This document shows positions 39,781-49,963 of a stretch of DNA of 64,000 bases, piece after piece (the stretch's first letter is position 1; the number at the start of each line of letters is the position of its first letter). The position numbers were made by a program, and so were the translations under genes. The DNA comes from Laguncularia racemosa (Eukaryota > Streptophyta > Magnoliopsida > Myrtales > Combretaceae): positions 1,364,001-1,428,000 of the forward strand of contig JBBMOL010000092.1 in the NCBI GenBank assembly GCA_037954665.1, read 5' to 3'. Below the pieces are notes generated by a model. It was not told the DNA's origin. It did not search any database and saw only the letters and a program-made list of their open reading frames with translations.

Positions 39781-40313
39781 TCTCTGTGAAACCTAATTCT
39801 TTTATTCCAAATTCTCCTACACTTGATTCCCTTTATTCTTAAGCTTAACTAAGTCTCTAAAATACGTAATTGCATCTAAATTACAAAGATTTGCATACTT
39901 ACTTCAAATTCCACAAGTCGTAAATCTCGGATCATCGATTCTCCGTTCCCTTCATGCACCTCATTTTTTGTATGAACAAACGATGCTCATAACTACAAAT
40001 TCCATAAATCCTAATTTGACTTTAGCATGAAAATCCTTACCCTTTTGTTTTCGGAGTTTGATCGCCCATTTTTCCTCTCGCCTTTAGGGTTCTTGTCAAG
40101 AGCGTCTCCCCATTTCTTTTGAGGTTTTATTGCGCAAAATGATTAAGAGGGTCTCTAGGTTAACTCTGTGGTTTTTATATTCTCTGTGTGGAATGTCTAA
40201 ATTGCCCCTCAAAATTTTATAAATTTCCATCTTCGTCCTTAGCTCTTTATGATAATACCTATCTTACATAAATAAATAAATAATTAATTAAAATTTCCAT
40301 GTATTACACTTGC

Positions 40314-40801
40314 ACGAGTGATGTAATGGCTGAGGTTTTAGGCTATGGTTACCAAACTTTTATGAACTATATGTTTTTAGAGTTGCCTATGATTATATGG
40401 ACTATTTTAATTTGTTTGTACACTTTTATTAAGGGTCAAATAGGCCCTAGATGTTTAAGACCTAGTTTTCAGACTTAGCATCAACCAGCAACAATTCAAA
40501 TCAAGCATATTATCAAATGTTTTTATAAACTTAACTAAACAATTATAAGTATCTAAAATAGAATTAAAAGCTCACTTAATTAAGTGTAACACTTACATAA
40601 AATAGAAGTCATTCTCACATAATGTACTCTAGCCTTTTCCCCTTAGGTGCTTCTATTGCTAATCAACTTGTTGATCCTGGTCCATCATTAATAACAGAAT
40701 TGTTCCAACTACCTCCCTTGTTGCTTTTAGTTATGAAAATGAGTCATAGCGGCCATTTAATCTATTTTTGTGAGCTAAAACGTCTTGAATTTCATAAACC
40801 A
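40314..40801 (+). promoter_or_regulatory. remaining proximal 5' flank and leader of gene 2
   Basis: This 490-bp stretch is all of the original contiguous upstream region left next to gene 2. Bases 40314-40590 match 59815-60120 upstream of the third copy; bases 40600-40801 match the leader of gene 1. Any core promoter for gene 2 must lie here or be supplied by the Tekay LTR, which reads away from the gene. Confidence 0.6.
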
Positions 40802-43800
40802 ATGAAGACACTCCATTTTTTCCTTCTAGCTAAATGCTTGATCTCCTTATTCCCTCGAATTTTAGTGGCACTGGACACCTTGAGTTTGTCTCGATCTCTG
40901 AGTGGTAATGAGACATTGGTTTCAAGAGATGGAACTTTTGAGTTGGGTTTTTTTAATCCTGGAAATTCTATGAAACTTTACTTGGGTATTTGGTACAAGA
41001 ATATTCCGGGTAAGACTGTTGTCTGGGTTGCAAATAGAGATAAACCAATCAATGGCTCTTCTGGCTCACTAAGGATTAGCAAAGCAGGAAATCTTACTCT
41101 CCTCAGTCAAAACAGCACGCTTGTGATTTGGTCAACAAGCCCAACTAGAGAGGTTCACAATCCAATTTTGCAACTTCTAGAAACCGGAAATTTGGTCTTG
41201 AGAAATGAGAAGAATCAAAATCCAGATTCATATCTGTGGCAAAGCTTTGATTATCCAACCGATACACTTTTACCTGGTATGAAGATTGGTTGGGAATCTA
41301 GAACTGGTATTGACCGGCGTTTCGCGTCCTGGAAGAGTCCCGACAACCCTTCTCCGGGAGATTTCACTGGTCGTATGGTTCACACAGGTTACCCCGAGCC
41401 AGTTTTCTATAAAGGTTCCAGTAAGCACTATAGGACTGGCCCGTGGAATGGAATACGTTTCAGTGGCACACCAGAGCAACACCCGAATCCAATATTTATA
41501 TACAACTTTACATATAGTGAAGATGAAGCATTCTTTATGGTCCAAGTCACTGACAAAACACTAGAAAGGGTAGTTTTGAACCACACGACCTATTGTTGGG
41601 AAAAGTATGTCTGGAGCAAATCAAGTCAGAGTTGGACTATTCTCTACGAAATGCCAAAGGATTACTGCGACAACTATGGCCTTTGTGGTGCCCATGGGAA
41701 ATGCCTGCTAACTTCATTGGGTTATTGTGAATGCCTCGAGGGATTTATGCCAAAAGATCCAGATAAATGGAGCACGAGCGACTGGTCTCAAGGATGTATT
41801 AGGAACAAACCATTAGATTGTAGAACAGATGGATTCATTAAATATCCTAGGTTGAAATTGCCAGACACTACGCACAGTTTGGTCGATAAAGAGCTAGATA
41901 TCAAGGAGTGTAGGGAAAGGTGCTTGAGAAATTGTTCCTGTACAGCTTATACAAACTCAGATATCAGAGGGAGAGGTAGCGGATGTGCAATGTGGTTTGG
42001 TGAATTAATGGATATTAGACAGTTTCCTGAGGGTGGGCAGACCCTATATATTCGGATGCCTGCTTCCGAGTTAGGTAAGATGGTTTATACATCTTAAGTC
42101 CACTCAATAAACTTCATTCCAAGAAAAATATATGACAAATATACACAGTCGGCACAAAACAAATAAAGATCAGATATAAATACAAACAGACCTTGTTTGT
42201 AGTTTGTTCAGCGCTTGCTCTTGGCATAAAGTACACTCAGTCGGTATGTAACCTTGCTTTTTATTTTGACAGGAAAGCCAAAGGCCAACTATCGGATTGC
42301 TATCATTGTTGTACTAGCATTTGCTATGATGGCTGGCATGCTTACAGCCGCGTATTACATCTATAAAAGCAGAATGAAGTTGAAAGGTATGCAAGGTTCA
42401 TCAAGTCCTCTCTTGTTATCTTTTCCTTCTTAGGCTCTCTGAAATATCACTGCCGCTTTTATTAATAGTAGAGTTCCCAAGCATGATCCTTTTCTACTGT
42501 TCTGAAGTCATGTTGATAATTGGAATAGTAAATTAAACTTCTGAGATCAACATAAATCTAATTGGTTGTTTTTCCAAGATTTTCCTGGTAAGGATTGATA
42601 GGCTAACAATGAATGAGTACAAGACTGATTTGAGGAACATAAATTTTTAGGGGAAACTTCCTCGAGGAAGTTTGATCCATCCTGTATATACTATTGAAGT
42701 TTCATACCCTCTTGAAAGGCCATATGTAAAGATGTTGAAATTCGAGAATGAACTTGAACTCTCCAGCTTAGAGAAGATAACAGTATGTATGGTTGATGAG
42801 GGACAGAATAAATTGTAGAGAGAGGTATTGATCTAACCTTTTATTTTCTCAGATTAGCCTCATACCAGCATATCTCTGTCTGGGCTTTATGTACTGAAAT
42901 AAAGATTTGTGATCTACCACCCAAGAAAAGATAAAAATATTTCTAACAACCTTATAGAACATTTAGCATTTATTGCAAGATGCCCCTATTCATTGCATGA
43001 TGCCCATTCATTTTGCCAGTTGTGGCTAAGTTGGTTAATCATGAACCTTATGAAGTTGTTGGTGTTCATGGAACGGGATTAATTCTTCTTATTGTTTGCA
43101 ATAAAACTTACGGTGGTATTCCAAACTTGTTAGCCATGGATATAGAGGCAAGCAAACAAATACGACGTAAAAACCTTTCCTGTCTCTGATCAACTAAATG
43201 GGAGTGAAAACAGTTGAGATCAAATTGAGGAAATAAACATGTAGCTGAAATAGCATTACCAGCTTAACATACTTTTAGCTTTGTGTTCATGCTTATTTAG
43301 TTTAGACGAGAAGTTTTTAGCGTTTCCATGACGTGTATGTTGTACAAAATGTAATTGTCTCTCTGCAAGTTGAAGTGTAGAATGGTGCCAATTGCAGATA
43401 GAACGGAGAAATTATCGGAAGGTCAAGATTTTGAAGGCCCAGAGTATGACTTTGAGCTCCCAAGTTTTGACCTAGCCAAAATTGTAAAATCTACTAACAA
43501 TTTTTCAGTGAACAATTATCTAGGTAAAGGTGGTTTTGGAGCTGTATATAAGGTAAGAAAAAATATATCAAATTTGTGGATGATCTAAACCATGAAGAAA
43601 ACACACATGTTGTATTTACAACATTCGAACTCGTGTTTTCAGGGTGTGCTTGATGATGGGCAAGAAATTGCTGTAAAGAGACTATCACACAGTTCAAGGC
43701 AAGGCACGAGAGAGTTCAAAAATGAAGTTATGTTGATAGCAAAGCTTCAACACCGAAATCTAGTGAAGCTTCTCGGCTGTTGCATTGAGCATGAAGAAAA

Positions 43801-45804
43801 ACTGCTTATCTATGAGTATATGCCAAACAAAAGCTTGGACGCGTTTCTTTTTGGTAAGTAGTTGCAGTAGTTTGCTAACTTAATGGAGCATTCAATTACA
43901 AAAAGTTGTTTCCCAAGATTAGTCATCATAGAAATATATTTCCACTTGAAACCTTCTAGGTGAGACAAGAAGCAAAGAATTGGACTGGGGTAAGCGTTTC
44001 AACATAATCTATGGAGTTGCTCGAGGCATTCTTTATCTTCATCAAGATTCAAGATTGAGGATAATACATAGAGATCTCAAAGCAAGCAATGTATTGCTTG
44101 ATAATAAGATGAATCCCAAAATTTCAGATTTTGGCATGGCTAGAATATTTGGGGGAGATCAGAGTGAGTGCAATACAAACAGAGTTGTTGGGACCTAGTA
44201 AGTACCTTATCTTGTACATGTTTACTAATATTGACTCAAGTAAATAGTTGCATTTGTATGATAACAATGTGTTTCATTTGCATTTGTATTTCTTAGTGGC
44301 TATATGGCGCCCGAGTATGCCATTGATGGACTGTTTTCAATCAAATCAGATGTCTTTAGCTTTGGTATTTTAGTCCTAGAGACCATAAGTGGGAAGAGAA
44401 ACCGAGGATTTTATCATGCAGAGAACAACCTAGCAGGACATGTAAGTAGAATTTTTTATATCTTTCTAAGTAATCCCATTCATTATATGCTTTTCTTTTC
44501 ATATTAATAAGCAAGACCTATGGGTTAATTACTTAGAAGTACATTTGCATGACAGCCATTTCTTTTATATAGAAAAGGATCCCCATGATTTTGAAGGGAC
44601 TAGTTGCATCAAGAGTCCTTTTACAATCGAAATACGAAATTCTATCATTCTTGTTGCCTTTTTTTTTTTTTTTCTTTTTCTCAATTTCGCTGTTTCACTT
44701 GCTAGAACACCTTGGCCATGTTTTTTTATTACTACAAAATAGGATTCCATGGAAATGTACTTAGTATTGTTTTTAGGAATAATTGTAGATACACTTTCGA
44801 AATTATTGCTAAGTGTAGATAGAACCTTCAAACTTCCAAAGCATGACTTCATCATTAACAACTCATAGATTCATTGAATAGTGAGTGTTTTGTAGCTATA
44901 GCAATGATTTGAAGGGTGTGGTCATTTTTTTTTTTTCAAGAGTTAAAGGAAAAGTAAAAATATGCTTTGATAAGTTAAAGGGTCTATTTGCATTTGATTA
45001 ATAGTTTTAAAAATGTATTTACATTTTTCCCTTATTCTTATTGCGAACTTGGTCATATTGTTGGGAAAATGAGTAGAAAATATGATTTCACGGTATTTCA
45101 TGGCTTCGAATTCCTTGGAGAATTCTCATAATTAGTAGGAGAGAAGAATATTATATCCCATAGAACAAAAGCTATGAACTCATATTTTACTATCATGGCT
45201 ACTGTATATAACTAATATCTCATTGAAAACAATAGTAAATTAGACTCCATCAAGTCATATTCCGTGATGAATACCAAACAGGGAAAGTGTAAGAACCTCT
45301 TCAAAGAGTAGTGCTGTCTGCCACATATACAAGAAATGACCTCAAGATCATCACTACTATATGATCGAGACTAAAATGGGGAGATCATGCTAATTGAAGC
45401 ACTAAAAAAAAAAAATGATTGTTCATGCATCCCTGCTATAATAACCCCATTTTACTTGTAAAGAGAGTTTTCTGATGAATGACATTTATTACATAATGCA
45501 GGCATGGAAGTTGTATGTTGATGGCCAAGCTTCTGAACTAATTGATCAATGTTTGGTTGACACATGCACTATAAAAGAAATGTTGCGCTGCATCCACATT
45601 GGTCTCTTGTGTCTGCAGGAGCATCCTGAGGATAGGCCAACCATGTCATCTGTGGTGGTGATGCTAAGCAGTGAGAGTCCATTGCCTGAGCCAAAACAAC
45701 CTGGTTTTCTTTCAGGAAAACCATTTACTGAGAGTTCCTCCTCTAGCAAGCTTGAACCATGTTCAGTCAATAATATGACAGTTACTCTTCCTTCAGGTCG
45801 TTAA
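40802..45804 (+). CDS. G-type lectin S-receptor-like serine/threonine kinase, gene 2 (seven exons, intact)
   Basis: Exons: 40802-42074, 42273-42386, 43398-43552, 43643-43853, 43960-44197, 44297-44441, 45502-45804; 2439 nt, 812 aa, with every exon the same length as in gene 1. The ATG at 40802 matches the gene 1 start and opens a signal peptide; an in-frame ATG at 40622 would add 60 residues ahead of it and is less likely. Order: signal peptide, B-lectin, S-locus glycoprotein region, cysteine-rich segment, PAN (CLRNCSCTAY), membrane helix about 429-452, kinase. Kinase motifs are complete: LGKGGFGAVYK 504-514, Lys526, HRD 621-623, DFG 641-643, APE 668-670; C-terminal tail SVNNMTVTLP. Substitutions concentrate visibly in the ectodomain, for example around residues 200-290. 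Role as for gene 1: plasma-membrane receptor kinase with unknown ligand. Confidence 0.93.
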
Positions 45805-46073
45805 TCTAGTTAATGCTAGTTATCTTTTTTCAATTCTGTACTCAGCCTAGTTTATTGGCACACATTTTATACTTCTTTCTCTTGACACAGTGTCTAGTGA
45901 TACTTGTTTGTATTACTATATATGTATTGTTATTTGGTTTTATAACTATGGGTAGTATGGTCTTTGCATATTTGTGGGTTACAAATCTTGATCATATGTT
46001 TTTATACTTATATTTTGTAATAGTGCATATTTTATATAATGCAATAGTACAAAACATATCGTATTTGTGTATA

Positions 46074-46085
46074 TGGTATCAAAGC
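46074..46085 (+). other. primer-binding site of copia remnant
   Basis: TGGTATCAAAGC differs by one base from the initiator tRNA-Met type site and marks the end of the 5' LTR. Confidence 0.75.
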
Positions 46086-46164
46086 TGTACAAACCCTGAA
46101 TTAATTATTATTATTATTATTATTTTTTATCGGAGTCTGTTTTCAATGCCAGCCACTACTATTC

Positions 46165-48172
46165 ATGTTGGCCACTACTGTCTATGCTAGTCGCCTCTCA
46201 GCCAGTCACTTCTTGCCTTCTCTCACGTTGGCTGTCACTGTTCGAGCCTACTCCTTCACACTGCTCCGTTGTTGCCACCCACATCAACTGCCACATCTTC
46301 TTCTTTTACCCCCATGGAACCAACCCTCGATCCGTTTGTACTCAATCCATCAACTACACCTACCCAACCCATCATCCTTTCCGTCGTCCGGAGTTTCCCA
46401 CCTCTCCATTGTCCCTTCCAACATTCCCGGCATATCCCTCTATTTCTCCCACTAGCATCACTACTATTGTCCCTATCAAGCTCTCAGCTGATAATTACCA
46501 GGTGTGGCTATCGCTCATGAGCTCGTACCTTATACCGATACGTAGATGGTACTACTGTCGCAACACCAGTTGAACTTTTCACTACTCCCGGTAGACTCCC
46601 AATACCTAACCTATCTTATTCACAATGGCTTCGCATCAACCATTTGCTTCGTGCCTCCCTTTTAGCCACTCTGTCCAATGACATCCTGCTGGAAGTTCAC
46701 GATATTATTGTTGCCTATGACATATGGTCCGCTCTCTGCCGCCATTTCCTAGATTTCTCCACGGCTCGGGAAATGGAATTAAAGTAGCAACTCCTCACTC
46801 TGTCTGAATCGGACTCCCATTATTGACTATCTACGCGAGTTTAAGTCTATTGCCGATCTGCTTGTAGTAATTGGACGACTTCTCCGCACCACAGACCTTA
46901 TCACCCATGCCTTTTGTGGTTTTCCTTGAGTATGACACTCATTACTACACTCACATATTCTCCCGTTTCGTTCACTTCTGAACATATCCATGCCCAGTTA
47001 CTAAGTCATGAACAATGGATCAAACGTCAAGATGCGGATGATGCCTCAGCCTCCATGCCTACTGCTTTTCATACTTAGACCACCTCAGTTATTTCCCGCA
47101 ATCAAAAGCCATGGCAGTGTTTGCTCAAAACCTAGTAGAGTAGCCATCCAATCGAGCCTAATTTTTTATTTTATTTTTTTAATTTGGTTCGTATATGCTC
47201 ATTTATTAGGATAAATAAGAATTAAAAAAAGTTTGATTTATTAAAGTTCCATTTGATTGTAATCGTGAAAAAGATTTAGAGTTAATTAAGTAGATTAAGT
47301 CGGGTCTCGAAAAATTTTTAAACACTAAAGATTGTAAAGCTTGGAAATTAACTTTATTATTAAAACCTGAAATATTATCATTTAACTAAAAAAAACATAG
47401 CAGGAATAAATAAAGAAAAAAAATAAAAAGAAAGAAAAACACACACACAAGTTGATCTGGAACGAGAACGGACGAACATGGGAATTCGCGCATACTTCGT
47501 CGGCGGTCGTCGGACTCCAAGTGGACTTTGTCGACTTCGACGTGATGTGGAGAATCGTTTGTCACCAATGTTGTAACAGCAGCATGTGTTGGCGGCGGTT
47601 GCTTGACATCCTCAACCATCTTGTTTTAAGTCATCGCATTCATGTTAAGTCATCTCCCTCATCCTCCGGTCCATGTCATGCTTGCCATGTTAGCAAGACC
47701 ACTTGTCTGCCCTTCCGACAATCATGTCACATAGTTTTAAAGCCTTTAGATGTTATTCATTCAGATGAATGACAATCGCCTGTTGGATCAAATCTAGGTT
47801 TTCACTATCATGTAATCTTTGTGGCTATTGTACTCGCTACTCTTGGCTTTTTCCCAAGCATAATAAAGGTGATGTTGCATCCAATTTCCAGCATTTCAAA
47901 TCACTTGTTGAAAATTGTTTCTCCAATCGCATTAAAGCTTTTCATTGCGTTAGTGGTAGTGAATTTATAAATAATGTCTTTGAAAAATTCCTACGTGCCA
48001 ATGACATTCGTCTACAACTATCATGTCCCTGCACTCCACAATAGACTGGCATTGCTTAATGCAAACATCGGCACATTATCGAACTTGCCCACTATTCGCA
48101 TTTATGCTAACTCACCCCCACATTCTAGGTTGATGCAACACTCACTATCATCTACCCATCACACTTATCCTT
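46165..48172 (+). pseudogene. copia gag and integrase remnants
   Basis: Gag: LSADNYQVWLSLMSSYL near 46475-46525, then in another frame a UBN2-type gag stretch with YDIWSALCRHFLDFS near 46717-46760. Integrase: CHACHVSKTTCLPF near 47673-47715, PLDVIHSDEW near 47745, and a core-like stretch to 48060, ending in a relic of the KHRHIIELA motif in shifted frames. Stops and frameshifts are frequent. Between 47155 and about 47600 unrelated sequence is inserted, starting with the same CGAGCCTAATTTTTTATTTT terminus as the insertion at 27811. Protease, reverse transcriptase and RNase H are not visible. Confidence 0.7.
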
Positions 48173-49715
48173 TGTCATGCCCTGTAAAGGACTTTCATTA
48201 TGACAATCCACCACAGTTACTTGACCCCAATTAAATAACTGCGAAACGTCTAAATCATTACATCAAATTGACCTATCAAATTTTAAATAGTTAGATAAAA
48301 TGCCTTATCTTGACTCTCATTTCACATTTCTCTATTACAATCGGAGTATTTGAGATCCATCATAGCATATAAGACATATTTTTTTTCAAAAGTAGACTTT
48401 ATTTGGGTTCCATTACACATTAGGTTGAAATTTTGCTAATTTGATTTAAAATATTTACGATATAAAACCATTTAGTCTTCTAACATAATTCATAAGAGAA
48501 ATCTACTCTATTTCTTGATCCTCGCTCCCAATTCCAATGGTTTCATGTAGAGATCTTACTTAAGCAATACATTTAAATGAGAAATTCTTGTAGTCGTGAC
48601 CTGCATCATAAAATCTGTAAGAGGTAAGCTATTATTGCTTAGTGATATAGGAGTGCAATCTCATAATACTACACACACACAAACAAATCAAGCAAGTTAT
48701 CAAACATATGCTATGCATGAACAATCTATATGTAATGCAACATTACATGCAATCTTCTGGTAACCAACTTAAAATTTAGGGTTTAGCGTCTCCCTTGACC
48801 TTAAGTTAAGGATTCTCGTAACCATAAGTGCTCGAGTATCTTAGTCTGCTAATTTTCCATCTTGTCTCTTTATTAATTATTTTAAAGTTTTAAAAGTCTT
48901 AAACTACAAGTACCAAATTAGCATACCGAGTATACACCCTGAAGGACATGCAAGACTCTCCTACTCAATTCTTTCAAAGACATGTCAATCTCCTCAGTCA
49001 CGTAGTTCATTGTTAGCGAAACAGTAATTCCTACACGATTACTTCTTGTGCGTTTTATAGCAGTGATGACATTCAATCTTAGTACATTGTATTGTGCACT
49101 AAATGTCAAATTTTATTTAAGTCAAAATAATTAATTATTTATTTTGGGGCGATCAAATGAAGAATATTCACAAGCTAATTAGCAAGATACACTACACCGC
49201 AGGTATTTAAAATATCAAAAATACATGCTTAAAACACAATGCAAAACCAAATTATTTAATAACTTGTAAAATAATAACAATAACAATAATATATATATAC
49301 TGTGTGTATACATATATATGTATGTATGTATGTATATATCCCCAACCTTACGTGTAAGCCTATATATAGTACCTCAAATACATCGCACTAAACACAGGTA
49401 GCACGTACGCCTACGCACTGTATCATAGCACATGTACACATGATGCCATAAACTACTTCCTTCATAGTATACACAAACACATACACCGATCACCCTATGA
49501 CACACAAACGCCTAGTCTCACATACACTAGCAAACACATACACACTCGCTAGCACCCTCACACCGGGATCACACGCACACACTGGAGTTTTATGTACATA
49601 CACCACACACACTAGAATCACATGCTCACACAACATGTACACACACCATCACTACACCATATTGTGCACACAGCACACAACACACAACACTGCACACACA
49701 CAAGACCATTCACAC
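48173..49715 (-). repeat. LTR relic C, left part
   Basis: The + strand begins TGTCATGCCC, the mirror of the terminal GCATGACA at 16887-16893, and 48173-48850 runs as the reverse complement of 16180-16893. From about 49380 it becomes CA-rich, then the copia element begins. The relic resumes at 55570. It interrupts the integrase remnant on its left. Confidence 0.6.
49380..49715. repeat. CA-rich tract, left of copia insertion
   Basis: Irregular CACACA, ACACAC and CATACAC units make up most of the stretch. It continues at 55570-55970 on the other side of the copia element, so it was one tract of about 740 bp before insertion. Confidence 0.85.
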
Positions 49716-49949
49716 TGTTAGTTTACTACTTGTTAGGACAACAAATATTTTATTTTTGGTTTGTTTCAATTAGTTCTAATTTTTTGGAAGTGATTAAGTT
49801 TGTTTTGATTTATTTTGCTTAAATTTCGGATGTTAAACTTATCAAGTTGTTGCTTCTATATTTTTAGAAGCTTACAAAATAGAATGAAATATATCCCTAA
49901 TTTGTTCTTCCTGATTTTTTGTCCTTTGTTCCTATCCTCTGAAACAACA
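49716..49949 (+). repeat. 5' LTR of copia element
   Basis: 234 bp, TGTTAGTTTAC...GAAACAACA, colinear with 55336-55569 without gaps. Confidence 0.93.
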
Positions 49950-49951
49950 AT

Positions 49952-49963
49952 TGGTATCAAAGC
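49952..49963 (+). other. primer-binding site of copia element
   Basis: TGGTATCAAAGC lies two bases inside the 5' LTR. It is the initiator tRNA-Met type with one change. Confidence 0.85.

Larger units (their letters stand above)
30077..40308 (-). mobile_element. Ty3/gypsy LTR retrotransposon, Tekay/Del-type chromovirus, full length but dead
   Basis: The 10.2-kb element reads on the minus strand. A 5-bp duplication CTTGC flanks it (30072-30076 and 40309-40313), and the uninterrupted site survives at about 59812. LTRs are 37195-40308 (5') and 30077-32077 (3'); element ends are TG...CA, with one base changed at each end of the left copy. Primer-binding site, gag with a zinc knuckle, protease, reverse transcriptase, integrase and a chromodomain-like C-terminus are in standard order. 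Stops and frameshifts run through the coding part. It lies 493 bp upstream of the gene 2 start codon. Confidence 0.92.
37195..40308 (-). repeat. 5' LTR of Tekay-type element, enlarged
   Basis: At 3114 bp it is about 1.1 kb longer than its partner. The excess is an 886-bp insertion (37707-38592) plus extra internal repeat units at 38640-38970 and 39323-39780. Confidence 0.9.
45909..48172 (+). mobile_element. Ty1/copia retrotransposon remnant (second copia element)
   Basis: The alignment of the 3' flanks of genes 1 and 2 breaks at about 45909, where a short LTR-like stretch starting TGTATTACTATATATG begins. TGGTATCAAAGC at 46074-46085 is a tRNA-Met-type primer site. Gag-like and integrase-like remnants follow, then the element is cut at 48172 by an LTR relic. 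It starts about 104 bp past the gene 2 stop codon. Confidence 0.7.

Noticed and set aside
2192..45804. Calling the locus the self-incompatibility S locus
   Set aside because: The family is large and most members have nothing to do with self-incompatibility. No pollen-ligand gene of the SCR/SP11 type is seen.
49497..49721. Frame rich in His and Thr in the CA-rich tract
   Set aside because: Simple-repeat translation; no stop codons arise in CA-rich DNA by composition.
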